Shown here: positions 1 to 8,125 of the stretch, piece after piece | Numbering within the stretch: the first letter of the stretch is position 1 | Layout of the letters: the number at the start of each line of letters is the position of its first letter | Source: an uncultured Rhodopila sp. | Lineage (GTDB): Bacteria; Pseudomonadota; Alphaproteobacteria; Acetobacterales; Acetobacteraceae | NCBI RefSeq assembly: GCF_903944925.1 | Contig: NZ_CAJATU010000063.1 | Coordinates: forward strand, 62,001 to 126,000 | DNA length: 64,000 bases | Reading direction: 5' to 3' | Position numbers and translations under genes: made by a program | Notes under the pieces: model-generated | Database searches by the model: none | What the model was told of the DNA's origin: nothing | The model's input: the letters and a program-made list of their open reading frames with translations, nothing else

Positions 1-36
1 CCAGCCATCGGGCGGGTTCGAATCCCCCGTAGCGGC
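1..36 (+). tRNA. Possible 3' end of a tRNA (T-arm only)
   Basis: The window opens inside a sequence with a T-loop signature (GGGTTCGAATCCC at 14-26) followed by bases that could be the 3' acceptor strand. The T-stem has one C-C mismatch and no CCA is encoded, and bases 28-40 also form a small CGTAG/CTACG hairpin. The anticodon lies outside the window, so identity cannot be given; it may be only a T-arm-like sequence. Confidence 0.3.
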
Positions 37-60
37 TACGTGCAGCAACAACGCCGCGAT

Positions 61-264
61 TCAGAACGGGCGGCGCGCCGGCCGGATCGCCCGCTCGATC
101 TTCTGGTCGGTTTGATACTGGCTGACCGCATAGGCGGCCCAGATCGCCGCCGGGATCCAGCCGATCAACGTGATTTGCAGAATCAGGCACAGCAAGCCGG
201 CAAACGGACGGCCAATCGTGAAGAATGCCAGCCAGGGCAGCAAAAGGGCAATGAGCAGGCGCAT
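61..264 (-). CDS. YqaE/Pmp3 family small membrane protein
   Basis: A 67-residue protein made almost entirely of two hydrophobic segments, about residues 3-20 and 22-47. The second carries the GWIPAAIWAAY sequence typical of the YqaE/Pmp3 (UPF0057) family, followed by a short charged tail. Family members sit in the cytoplasmic membrane and are linked to salt and membrane-potential stress; the exact role here is unknown. The start at 264 is preferred over an upstream in-frame codon at 294 because a GGGAG ribosome-binding site lies 8 bases before it. It is monocistronic as far as can be seen. Confidence 0.8.
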   Translation of the reverse strand: MRLLIALLLPWLAFFTIGRPFAGLLCLILQITLIGWIPAAIWAAYAVSQYQTDQKIERAIRPARRPF

Positions 265-761
265 GGAGCAAACTCCCAAAACGTACCACGTCATCCGGTA
301 ACCACGCGCGATCTTACGACATTCCGGCGCTCACGCCGAGTGAGCTTCCGGGCCGGCCGGGAATTATCGGCGCTCAGGCGCGCTCCGAGCCGGACGACTC
401 CAGCCTGTGCGGACGACCCGGGCCGCAAAAGACACGCATCATTATCGTGGATCAATAACTGCCCGGGAAAAACGCATGACCGTTGCGTGGCGCTGCCGCG
501 GGCGGCGCGAGTACCTGCTGTTGCCCGGGTGGCGTGCGCGAACAGCGGTCTCTTAACGGTCTGTTAACTTTCTCATGCTTGACTCCATTTTGCGCGTATA
601 AGCAATCCTTCAGGGTGAAAATCCGGGTACGATGAACGCCGCAGTTGACGAAAGGACAAGGGCGCCGCATGGGTGCATCGGGACAATCGGCCGGCCGAAC
701 GAGGCCGGTGTTGATTTCGGGGCTTTGCATCCGGCTCGCAGACGGCTGTAAAGACACATAG
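265..761. other. Intergenic region between yqaE-like gene and GGDEF-EAL gene
   Basis: This 497-base stretch separates two divergent genes and should contain both promoters. I see no conserved ORF or RNA gene. TTGACT (579-584) and TATAAG (597-602) occur but are only 12 bases apart, too close for a normal sigma-70 promoter. Confidence 0.5.
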
Positions 762-3605
762 ATGAACCTGAGGACCGTATTCCTGCTGTGCTTCGCCGCG
801 GCCTGCTTGCCCGCAGCGGGATGGTCCGGCTGGATCGCCATGCGCGCGCACCGGGAATCGAGCGAAGCCCGCTCCGCCGTGCAGATGGCCAGGGCGATGG
901 GCGATGCGCTGCAGCTTGTCGAAGCCCTCTCAATCGAGCGCGGCGCCTTGCAGGAGCGCTCCCTATCGGATCTTCCCGGCGTCGAAGACCTGGCCGAGGT
1001 GGCCGCGCGCAACGATGCCCTGCTCGACCGCGCACAGCGCAGCATGCTCGCCGCCGGATTGCCCGATGAGGCGGTGACGAGAGCCCGGGCGATGCTGCTC
1101 GATGCGCGCGCCCGGGTCGCCGAGGCGATCAGGCGCCCCAGGGCCGAGCGCGACCTCGGTTTCCTGCAGCCGATGGTCGCGCACGCCATTGAGCGTCTCG
1201 ACGAGGTCGAACTGGCGGTGGCGCGGGCTGAACGCGAGGCCGCGCACGCCAACGCCTCCGTCGGCGCGGTGGTCGCCGTCGGCAGCCTCGCCGTGGAAAT
1301 GCGCTCCGCCGCTGGTCGGCGCAGCACGTATCTCAGCGGCTGGATGGGCGGTCAGCCGATCCCGGCGGGTCAGCTCGATCAATCGATGTATTTGACCGGG
1401 CAGATCCAGCACGCGTGGGAGCGCCTGCAGCGGCAGGTTCTGATCGTTGGCGAGTCGCCCCGGTTGGAGGCCGCCGTCGCCGCGACCCGCAACACATTCT
1501 TCCGCGACGCGGAGCCTCGCTACCGCGAAGTCCTGACGATGGCACGCATCGGCGCCGATCGGCCGATGTCTTTGGTGGAGTGGCGCCGCTGGACCATCGA
1601 CGCGCTGAGAGGCACGCTGATCGCGCGGGATGCCGCCATCGCCGAGGCCGTGGAGCGCGGGACGGCATTGGCGGTCGAAGCCCGGGAACATCTCGCCATC
1701 GCCGCCGCGGCGACCGTCGGCATGCTGCTGCTGGGCGCCGCGGCCCTGCTGGTTCTGCTGCGCCGCCTGGTTCTGCCGGTGCAGCGCCTGACTGAAACGG
1801 TCACGCGGCTGGCAGCGGGCGACGTCGCCGCCGCGGTTCCCGAACGTGGCCGCAAGGATGAAATCGGCGCCATGGCGGCGGCGATCGAGGTGTTCCGCCA
1901 GAACGCGCTCAGTCTGCGGCAAACCAACCTGCGTTTCGACGCTGCCTTGAGCAACATGTCGCAGGGGCTGGCGATGTATGACGCCGAGGAACGGCTGATC
2001 GTGGCCAATCCGCGCCTGTCGGAGGTTGCCGGGGTGGCACCGGGCAGCTTCCGCCTCGGCATGACCTATAGCGACGTTCTCGCTGTCAGCGCGATGGCCG
2101 ATTGCTTCAAGGGCCGGAGCCTGAAGCAGGTCTTTGAGGAGTACCGCGAATTCGGCTCGAACGAGGTCGCCAGCGTCTCGCTCGAGGAAGTCCGCGGCAG
2201 CCGGGTCGTCGCCGCTTCGCTGCGGCCGCTGGAGGACGGCGGCTGGCTGCTGACCCTGGAGGACATCACCGAGCGCCGCCGCAATGAAAAGCGCATCGAA
2301 TACATGGCGCATCACGACGCGCTGACCGGCCTGCCCAACCGCCTGCTGTTCCACACGCGGCTGGAGGAAGCGCTCCTCCGGGCCCGCCGCGGCGAGCGTT
2401 GCGCTCTGCTTTATCTCGATCTCGACCGGTTCAAGGCGATCAACGACACGCTCGGCCATCCGGCGGGCGACGCCCTGCTGCAGGAGGTGACCAAGCGCCT
2501 GGGCGCCGAACTCCGGGATGGCGATACGGTGGCGCGCCTCGGCGGCGACGAGTTCGCCATTCTCCAGCCGGCGGTCGAGCAGGCCCAGCAGGCGGCCCTG
2601 CTGGCCCAGCGGGTGGTCGCGGCGCTCTGCGCGCCGTACCAGGTGAACGGCCACCATGTGGATATCGGCGTCAGCATCGGCATCGCCATCGCCTCCGGCG
2701 AGAGCGAAACGCCCGATACGCTGCTGAAGAACGCGGACCTGGCGCTGTACCGGGCCAAGCTGGACGGGCGCGGCACCTGGCGCTTCTTCGAGCCGGAAAT
2801 GGATGCCCAGATGCAGATCCGGCGGAAGCTGGAACTCGACCTCCGGCAGGCCCTGGAGGCGGAGCAATTCGAGATGTACTACCAGCCGGTCGTCAGCCTC
2901 GAGACCGGCCGGGTGGTCGGTTTCGAGGCGCTGCTGCGCTGGCAGCACCCCGAGGACGGACTGATTTCGCCGGCCCACTTCATCCCGCTCGCCGAGGAAA
3001 TCGGCCTTATCGGCCCCATCGGCGAATGGGTGCTGCGGCGATCCTGCGCTGATGCCGCCGGTTGGGCGGGGGATGTCAAGATCGCGGTCAACATCTCGGC
3101 GGTGCAGTTCCGCGCAGGTCCGTGGCTGGTCGATATGGTCGGCGACGTGCTCCGCTCCAGCGGCCTGGCCGCGTCCCGGTTGGAGATCGAGATCACCGAA
3201 ACCGCGATGTTCCAGGACACCGAGGAGACGCTGGCGACGCTGCACGGCCTGAAGGCGCTCGGTGCCAGGATCGCGCTCGACGATTTCGGCACGGGCTATT
3301 CCTCGCTCAGCCACTTGCGGCGATTCCCGTTCGACCGGGTGAAGATCGACCAGAGCTTCGTCCAGTGCCTGGGCAAGACCGAGACCGACAGCGCGGCGAT
3401 CGTGCGGGCGGTTATCGGCCTGTGCGCCGGCCTCGGCGTCGCGGTCACGGCGGAAGGGGTGGAAACCCGCGAGCAGTTGGAGTGGCTGATCGCCGCGGGT
3501 GCGGTGGATGCCCAGGGCTTTCTGCTGGCCCGTCCGGTGCCGGCTGCCGCGGTGCCGGGATTGGTCGAGACCTTCGGCTTCGGCCGCGCCGGAATCGCCG
3601 CCTGA
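762..3605 (+). CDS. Membrane-bound GGDEF-EAL cyclic-di-GMP enzyme with HAMP and PAS
   Basis: A 947-residue sensor predicted to make and/or break cyclic-di-GMP. Order: N-terminal membrane helix (about 5-27), long alpha-helical periplasmic region, second membrane helix (about 310-332), HAMP linker, PAS-like domain (about 390-500), GGDEF (from about 512) and EAL (from about 700). The GGDEF motif is intact (RLGGDEF near 591) and an RDGD inhibitory site lies five residues before it. The EAL domain has EALLRW, the ITET segment, DDFGTGYSS and EGVET, so both domains look catalytically competent. The ligand of the periplasmic region is unknown. bolA follows 57 bases downstream on the same strand. Confidence 0.93.
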   Translation: MNLRTVFLLCFAAACLPAAGWSGWIAMRAHRESSEARSAVQMARAMGDALQLVEALSIERGALQERSLSDLPGVEDLAEVAARNDALLDRAQRSMLAAGLPDEAVTRARAMLLDARARVAEAIRRPRAERDLGFLQPMVAHAIERLDEVELAVARAEREAAHANASVGAVVAVGSLAVEMRSAAGRRSTYLSGWMGGQPIPAGQLDQSMYLTGQIQHAWERLQRQVLIVGESPRLEAAVAATRNTFFRDAEPRYREVLTMARIGADRPMSLVEWRRWTIDALRGTLIARDAAIAEAVERGTALAVEAREHLAIAAAATVGMLLLGAAALLVLLRRLVLPVQRLTETVTRLAAGDVAAAVPERGRKDEIGAMAAAIEVFRQNALSLRQTNLRFDAALSNMSQGLAMYDAEERLIVANPRLSEVAGVAPGSFRLGMTYSDVLAVSAMADCFKGRSLKQVFEEYREFGSNEVASVSLEEVRGSRVVAASLRPLEDGGWLLTLEDITERRRNEKRIEYMAHHDALTGLPNRLLFHTRLEEALLRARRGERCALLYLDLDRFKAINDTLGHPAGDALLQEVTKRLGAELRDGDTVARLGGDEFAILQPAVEQAQQAALLAQRVVAALCAPYQVNGHHVDIGVSIGIAIASGESETPDTLLKNADLALYRAKLDGRGTWRFFEPEMDAQMQIRRKLELDLRQALEAEQFEMYYQPVVSLETGRVVGFEALLRWQHPEDGLISPAHFIPLAEEIGLIGPIGEWVLRRSCADAAGWAGDVKIAVNISAVQFRAGPWLVDMVGDVLRSSGLAASRLEIEITETAMFQDTEETLATLHGLKALGARIALDDFGTGYSSLSHLRRFPFDRVKIDQSFVQCLGKTETDSAAIVRAVIGLCAGLGVAVTAEGVETREQLEWLIAAGAVDAQGFLLARPVPAAAVPGLVETFGFGRAGIAA

Positions 3606-3662
3606 CGCACCCTGCCGCCGCGGGCGCTTGGCGGACGGCCCGGAAAGCGGGATAACCGCAGC

Positions 3663-3977
3663 ATGACAAACTCATCCTCCTCGCGGGCCGAACGGATCGA
3701 AACGGCCCTGACCACCGCTTTCGCGCCAAGCGTCGTGCGGGTCGAAGACGACAGCGACCGGCATGCCGGTCATGCCGGCGCCCAGCCGGGCGGCCAGTCG
3801 CATTACAGCGTGCTGCTGGTGAGCAGCGCGTTCCAGGGTGTCGGCCGCGTGGCCCGGTCCCGCGCCGTCCACACCGCCCTGGCCGCGGAATTCGGTCCGG
3901 CGGAGCAGGGGGGGATGCACGCGCTCGCGCTGACCTTGCGCACGCCGCAGGAGCACGCGGCGCAAACAGAAAAATAA
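3663..3977 (+). CDS. bolA: BolA family protein
   Basis: A 104-residue BolA-family protein. The diagnostic stretch SDRHAGHAGAQPGG followed by SHYSVLLVSSAFQG occupies about residues 31-60, and the C-terminal VHTALAAEF...GGMHALALT matches the BolA fold. BolA proteins pair with monothiol glutaredoxins in iron-sulfur handling and affect morphology and stress gene expression. The histidine in the GHAG loop, which can ligate a shared [2Fe-2S] cluster in BolA-Grx complexes, is present. No grx gene is adjacent. It may be co-transcribed with the upstream GGDEF-EAL gene. Confidence 0.9.
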   Translation: MTNSSSSRAERIETALTTAFAPSVVRVEDDSDRHAGHAGAQPGGQSHYSVLLVSSAFQGVGRVARSRAVHTALAAEFGPAEQGGMHALALTLRTPQEHAAQTEK

Positions 3978-4045
3978 TTCTACGGGCATGGCCTAATTCC
4001 AGCACTTCCGAGATTTTCTTCTCTGCCGGAACCGTTTAAGAGTAT

Positions 4046-4081
4046 CTCTCAGTGAGATTCGCCGGTTCGCCGGCCTGAGAG
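4046..4081 (+). promoter_or_regulatory. Leader hairpin upstream of Lrp-type gene
   Basis: CTCTCAG (4046-4052) and CTGAGAG (4075-4081) form an inverted repeat 14 bases before the regulator start codon, enclosing a CGCCGG-rich loop. It could be an autoregulatory operator or an mRNA leader hairpin that would partly occlude the start site. Function is inference. Confidence 0.35.
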
Positions 4082-4095
4082 AAAGGCTGACGCGC

Positions 4096-4560
4096 ATGGC
4101 TGCCGACAAGGATATCGATCGCCTCGACCGGGAGATTCTCCGGCTGATTTCGGTCGATGCCTCGCTGTCCCTGGCGGATATTGCCGTCAAGGTGGGGCTG
4201 ACCCCGACGCCGTGCTGGAAGCGCATCCGCCGGATGGAGCAGGACGGCATCATCCAGCGCCGGGTGGCGATCCTGGACGCCGACAAGGTCGGCTTGCCGG
4301 TGTCGGTATTCGTCGCAGTGGAGACGGCGGATCACAGCAGCGACTGGCTCGGCCGCTTCGCCAGGGTGATCCAGGACACGCCGGAGATCGTCGATGCCTG
4401 GCGCATGAGCGGCGATGTCGATTACCTGCTGCATGTCGTGGTGGCGGATATCGCGGCCTACGACCAGTTCTACCGCAAGCTGATCGCCGCCGTCCCGCTG
4501 CGCAATGTCAGCAGCCGCTTCAGCATGGAGCGGATGAAGGCGGCGCCGCTGCCGGTGTAG
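4096..4560 (+). CDS. Lrp/AsnC family transcriptional regulator
   Basis: A 154-residue regulator with an N-terminal winged helix-turn-helix (about 5-60, with the family signature LIS-DASLSLADIAVKVGLTPTP followed by CWKRI) and a C-terminal RAM/AsnC ligand-binding domain (about 70-150). Proteins of this size and layout bind amino acids and oligomerise as octamers; the effector cannot be read from the sequence. The ATG at 4096 gives the usual family length. No amino-acid metabolism gene lies next to it, so its target may be distant or itself. The broken hicA lies tail-to-tail downstream. Confidence 0.9.
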   Translation: MAADKDIDRLDREILRLISVDASLSLADIAVKVGLTPTPCWKRIRRMEQDGIIQRRVAILDADKVGLPVSVFVAVETADHSSDWLGRFARVIQDTPEIVDAWRMSGDVDYLLHVVVADIAAYDQFYRKLIAAVPLRNVSSRFSMERMKAAPLPV

Positions 4561-4647
4561 GGGATGCCGTTAACCTTCCTGACGTCGCCAGGAATGTCTA
4601 AACGGTTGGCGCGACCCGGCCGGCAAGATTTGTGCGATTGAAACGAT

Positions 4648-4790
4648 CTACCTGAAACGATGGCTGATCCCGGCCTGTTTTTCCCCGAATGAGGGCTGTA
4701 CCAGATCTCGTGATCGCCCTTTCCCTGTCGTTCGAAATAACAGCCCGCAGATCGAAGCGTGTCCTTCACCTCCGCCGTCCAGCTAGCCAT
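4648..4790 (-). pseudogene. hicA: HicA-type mRNA interferase toxin, broken by internal deletion and frameshift
   Basis: The N-terminal 36 codons match HicA toxins: a helix, then FERQGKGDHEIWYSPHSGK, which contains the catalytic-type histidine (His27). The usual following segment with its SRHTAN signature is absent. The family-typical C-terminus KQAGISHRFR with a TAG stop at 4648-4650 is present, but in a different reading frame immediately after the SGK junction. The simplest reading is an in situ deletion of roughly 20 codons that also shifted frame. Read straight through, the ATG frame continues into unrelated sequence and ends at 4470 inside the Lrp-type gene. It overlaps its antitoxin by one base (TGATG), as in an intact TA operon. 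Confidence 0.72.
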
Positions 4791-5062
4791 CAGGCGCTGA
4801 GACGACCGGTACTAACGTGTTGATAAAGAACGTCTAACGGAACGTTTTCCCAGCCTTTTTCTGATCCGGTGCGACCCGAAGGGCGCGGGCGAGGATCGGC
4901 ATTCAATTCCAACAGCTCAGGAACGAGAACCGCCAGCTTCGCATGCAGCGCGTCCGTCGTGGCCGCCTCGGCCACCAGACCGCGCACATCATCGCTCGTT
5001 GCGACGGAGACCCTGGCTTCAGGATCCCATATTGCCCGGACCAAGATCGCTCCATTGAACAT
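4790..5062 (-). CDS. DUF1902 / HicB-like antitoxin
   Basis: A 90-residue protein whose N-terminal half matches DUF1902: VRAIWDPEARVSVATSDDV, then GLVAEA..., then the LVPELLELN segment near residues 47-55. DUF1902 proteins are HicB-like partners of HicA toxins. The gene precedes and overlaps hicA by one base, the expected operon order for this subtype. The ATG at 5062 has a GAGGAG ribosome-binding site six bases upstream. Because the toxin is broken, this is probably an orphan antitoxin, kept either as an autoregulator, as protection against related toxins, or simply not yet lost. Confidence 0.78.
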   Translation of the reverse strand: MFNGAILVRAIWDPEARVSVATSDDVRGLVAEAATTDALHAKLAVLVPELLELNADPRPRPSGRTGSEKGWENVPLDVLYQHVSTGRLSA

Positions 5063-5360
5063 CAAATGCTCCTCGTCAACCGCCCGCGGCGGTCCGCCTG
5101 ACTTTGATAGCTCGGATCAGTTGATGCAATTCCAGCGTGAGCAATCCGGCGGGGCCAATGATCCCGCCGACAAGAGGACGTGCACCGCTTTCCGGCTCCG
5201 CTGCCGATACCCGGATCAGGCAACCGGCTCGGCAGCCCGCCGTGTCGGACCTCATACGCGCTTACAATCGCGTGCCAAAAAAACCTGAAATTTCTGCGCG
5301 CTGTGAACCTTCTGTTAACCAACTTCCGGTTACCTCCTTCTCGGCAATCAGGAGGTGCCC
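5063..5360. other. Divergent intergenic region
   Basis: These 298 bases lie between the divergently transcribed antitoxin and ribbon-helix-helix genes and must hold both promoters. I recognise no RNA gene, repeat or conserved ORF here. Confidence 0.45.
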
Positions 5361-5687
5361 ATGTCAACCAGTCGTCTAGTCAACCGAAACGTCGTCGCCG
5401 AACGCGGGCGCACCAGCATGCGGCTGGAGCCCGAACTCTGGGATGCTCTGCAAGAGATCTGCGAGAGGGAATCGCAGGACATGAGCACCCTGGTGCGTCA
5501 GGTCGAAGCGAACGGCCACGAAGGCGGACGCACCAGTGCGATCCGTGTCTTCATCCTCAACTACTACCGCGCGGCCACCACCGAAACCGGTCATGCCGGC
5601 GCGGGCCACGGGCCGATTCTCAAGTCCCGCCTGGTGGCGGAGATTCCGGCCTTCCGCTCGTTGGTCCCCGCCCACGCCGCGGTCTGA
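5361..5687 (+). CDS. Ribbon-helix-helix domain protein
   Basis: A 108-residue protein with the alphaproteobacterial ribbon-helix-helix layout (PF13467-like): a RTSMRLEPELWDALQEIC segment at about residues 17-34 and a second conserved block GGRTSAIRVFILNYYR at 55-70. Such proteins are predicted dimeric DNA-binding repressors of unknown targets. The ATG at 5361 is preferred to the GTG six bases earlier because AGGAGG (5350-5355) is correctly spaced from it. The C-terminal 30 residues are not conserved with anything I recognise. It sits tail-to-tail with ccmI. Confidence 0.8.
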   Translation: MSTSRLVNRNVVAERGRTSMRLEPELWDALQEICERESQDMSTLVRQVEANGHEGGRTSAIRVFILNYYRAATTETGHAGAGHGPILKSRLVAEIPAFRSLVPAHAAV

Positions 5688-5736
5688 GACGAAAACCGCA
5701 AGTGCCAACAGGATGATGGGCTTGCGGCTCTACTCT

Positions 5737-7125
5737 CTACCGCGGCGGCAGCGCATCCAGCGCCGACTGAACCAGTTTCGCGTCCTCTCCGCCTGCCGGC
5801 AACCGGGCCAGCAGGGTGTTCCAATCGCGCCGCGCTTCGTCGAGATGTCCGTCCTGAGCCGCCGCGATGCCGAGATACCAAAGCACCATCGGCTCCTGCG
5901 GGGCACTGGCCTGCGCCCGCTTCAGGAACGCCACCGCCTGTGCCGGAAGCTTCTCCGGCGGCTTGAGATCGGCCAGCAGCGCCCGCGCCGCCTGCAGCGG
6001 GATGGAGACATCGTCCGGCTTCAGGGCGATCGCCTTGTCGAAGGCAGCGGTGGACTTGTCCGGCTCGTGCAGCACCGCATAGGCCTGACCCAGCCGTAGC
6101 CACCCCTCCAGGTTCCCCGGTTCGGCTTGCTGCTTCGCCGCCAGCTTCTCCACCATGCCGCGGATCATGGCCTGGCGCTGGTCCTCCGGCAGCGATGCGG
6201 CATCCGCCATCGCTTTGGCGTCCGGCCCGGGCGCCCCCGCTTCAGGCTGCGCCGGCGCCGTGCCTTTCGCCAGTTCGGGCACCGGAATCCCGGCCGCCTT
6301 CGCCGCTTCGGCGATCCGCTGGCCGACGGCATCGCGCACCGACGCGTCCGACGGCATGTCGGCCAGCAGCGCCTGCCAGCCTTCGATTGCCTTCAGCGGC
6401 TCCCCCGCCTGCGCGGCGGCCGTCGACAGGTAGAACCGCGCCAACCCGTTTCGGGGATCGACTTTCAATACCTGCCTAAACGCATCCTCGGCGGCCGGAG
6501 TCACCGTGCCGCCTGCGCCCATTACCATCATCTCGGCACGGTCCGCCGCGACGTCAGGGCTTTTGTCGCCAAGATCGATGGCGTGCTGGTAGGCCTCCGC
6601 CGACTTGTCCCACTGGTTCAGCATCGCCAGGCTGCGTCCGTACAGCAGCCATCCCTCGGGGTCGGAGGGGTTCTGCCGCAGCTTGTCCTCCAGCTTGGCC
6701 GTCGCCTCCTGCAAGGTCGCGTGCTCGCTGGCGTCCGTATTTGCCGCCGTCGCCGGCCGTGAGGCGAACGGTTCATCCGGGATGCCCGGCGCGCCCAGCC
6801 AAAGGTATCCGCCAACGGACCCGAAACCCACCACCACGAACACCAGGGCGGCGATAACCGGACTGCGCGACAGCACGGACGGCTTCGCCGGGATCTGGTC
6901 CGACGCCAGCAGACGGCGCTGGATTTCCAGCCGCGCGGCGTCCGCGTCGCCTTGCGTCAGCAGCCCGCGGGCGATCTCCCGGTCGAGTTCCTGCAACTGG
7001 TCGCGATAAACCGCCTGATCAAAGCTCGCACGCGCCGGCACGGGCCGAGCGCCCCGCAGCAGCGGCACGAGGATCGGCAGCACGGCCAGGAAGGCCAGCA
7101 GGGCAAGAAAAAACGGAAGAATCAA
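5737..7125 (-). CDS. ccmI: Cytochrome c biogenesis protein CcmI (CycH)
   Basis: A 462-residue apocytochrome c chaperone of System I maturation. The N-terminus has a membrane helix (about 2-24), a cytoplasmic loop with YRDQLQELDREIARG and LEIQRRLLA, and a second helix (about 86-110). The long periplasmic part carries tetratricopeptide repeats, for example DPEGWLLYGRSLAML and NLEGWLRLGQAYAVL. The start appears to be TTG: the stop of ccmH and this start share a TTGA overlap, and no ATG is available in frame nearby. It is the last gene of ccmF-ccmG-ccmH-ccmI. Confidence 0.93.
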   Translation of the reverse strand: MILPFFLALLAFLAVLPILVPLLRGARPVPARASFDQAVYRDQLQELDREIARGLLTQGDADAARLEIQRRLLASDQIPAKPSVLSRSPVIAALVFVVVGFGSVGGYLWLGAPGIPDEPFASRPATAANTDASEHATLQEATAKLEDKLRQNPSDPEGWLLYGRSLAMLNQWDKSAEAYQHAIDLGDKSPDVAADRAEMMVMGAGGTVTPAAEDAFRQVLKVDPRNGLARFYLSTAAAQAGEPLKAIEGWQALLADMPSDASVRDAVGQRIAEAAKAAGIPVPELAKGTAPAQPEAGAPGPDAKAMADAASLPEDQRQAMIRGMVEKLAAKQQAEPGNLEGWLRLGQAYAVLHEPDKSTAAFDKAIALKPDDVSIPLQAARALLADLKPPEKLPAQAVAFLKRAQASAPQEPMVLWYLGIAAAQDGHLDEARRDWNTLLARLPAGGEDAKLVQSALDALPPR

Positions 7126-7586
7126 CCCTCATTATCCCTTAGCAACCCGGCCAGCCGCCGGCTTTCATCCGGGCTGAGCGGTGCGGTGTCGGTTGGCGCC
7201 GCCTGGCGGCGATGCAGCCACATCCCCGTTGCCGCCAACCCGAGCAGAACCAGCGCCGGCGGCCCGAACCACAGAACATAGGTCGCCGGTTCGACCGGCG
7301 GCTTCAGCAACACAAACGCGCCGTAGCGATTGACTACCGCCTGGATGGTCTGTGCGTCGGTATCTCCGGCGGTCAGCCGCTCCCGCACCAGGATGCGGAT
7401 ATCGTGCGCCAGGTCTGCGCCGGACTCATCGATCGACTCATTCTGGCAGACCAGGCAGCGGAGCTCCCCGCTGATCGTCCGGGCGCGGGCTTCCAGCGCG
7501 GGATCGGCCAGGCGCTCCTTCGGTTCCACGCCGCCGGCCGGCAGCGCGCCGAGCAGCAGGACCAGGCAAAGCACGAACTTCCTCAT
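7122..7586 (-). CDS. ccmH: Cytochrome c maturation thiol reductase CcmH (CycL)
   Basis: A 154-residue CcmH/CycL protein with a signal sequence (about 1-19), the redox motif LRCLVCQNESI near residues 43-53, and a C-terminal membrane helix ending in an RR-rich tail. It acts in the periplasm to keep apocytochrome CXXCH cysteines reduced and works with CcmG and CcmF. Both motif cysteines are present. The ATG overlaps the ccmG stop codon by four bases (ATGA), so the genes are translationally coupled. This is the short, single-domain form; the TPR part is encoded separately by ccmI. Confidence 0.95.
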   Translation of the reverse strand: MRKFVLCLVLLLGALPAGGVEPKERLADPALEARARTISGELRCLVCQNESIDESGADLAHDIRILVRERLTAGDTDAQTIQAVVNRYGAFVLLKPPVEPATYVLWFGPPALVLLGLAATGMWLHRRQAAPTDTAPLSPDESRRLAGLLRDNEG

Positions 7587-8122
7587 GATGAAGGCTCGAG
7601 CTGCTTCAGCAGCGGCATCAGGTCCCGCTCCACCGCCTCGGCGGTCAACGGGCCGACGAAGCGCTTGCGGATGATGCCATTCGCATCGATTACATAGGTC
7701 TCAGGCACGCCATAGACTCCGAAATCCAGTCCGACACGGCCGTCCTGGTCCAGGCCGACTTGCCGGAACGGATTCCCGTAGGTGGCGAGCAGGCGGGCTG
7801 CGTCGTCGGGCTTGTCCTTGTACGCGATGCCATACAGCGGCAAGTGATCCTGCTGTGACAGCCGCATCAGCAGCGGGTGTTCGATGCGGCACGGCACGCA
7901 CCAGGACGCGAAGAAATTGACGATGACCGGATGGCCCTTCAGCCCGGTCAGCGCCAGCCTGTTGTCGTCGCCGAGGTCCGCCAGCTCGAACGAGGGCGCA
8001 GGCTTTTCGAGCATCGCCGAAGGCAGTTCGTGCGTGTCGTGACCCGGCCGCAGCGAGATCAGGAAGTAACCCACCAGCACGAAGAACAGTGCCAGCGGCA
8101 GCAGATAGATGATGCGTTTCAT
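7583..8122 (-). CDS. ccmG: Thiol:disulfide oxidoreductase CcmG/DsbE
   Basis: A 179-residue membrane-anchored thioredoxin-like protein. One membrane helix (about 4-24) is followed by a periplasmic thioredoxin fold containing FFASWCVPCRIEHPLL (about 70-85), with the active-site CVPC and the acidic family insertion. The cis-proline region GVYGVPETYVID is also present. It reduces CcmH or apocytochrome c during haem attachment. It starts three bases after the ccmF stop and overlaps ccmH by four bases, confirming a tight operon. Confidence 0.95.
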   Translation of the reverse strand: MKRIIYLLPLALFFVLVGYFLISLRPGHDTHELPSAMLEKPAPSFELADLGDDNRLALTGLKGHPVIVNFFASWCVPCRIEHPLLMRLSQQDHLPLYGIAYKDKPDDAARLLATYGNPFRQVGLDQDGRVGLDFGVYGVPETYVIDANGIIRKRFVGPLTAEAVERDLMPLLKQLEPSS

Positions 8123-8125
8123 GAC

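Noticed and set aside
579-602. TTGACT...TATAAG as promoter for the GGDEF-EAL gene
   Set aside because: The spacer is only 12 bases, incompatible with a normal sigma-70 promoter.
963-3314. A 783-residue minus-strand frame antisense to the GGDEF-EAL gene
   Set aside because: The opposite strand encodes a complete, motif-intact GGDEF-EAL protein.
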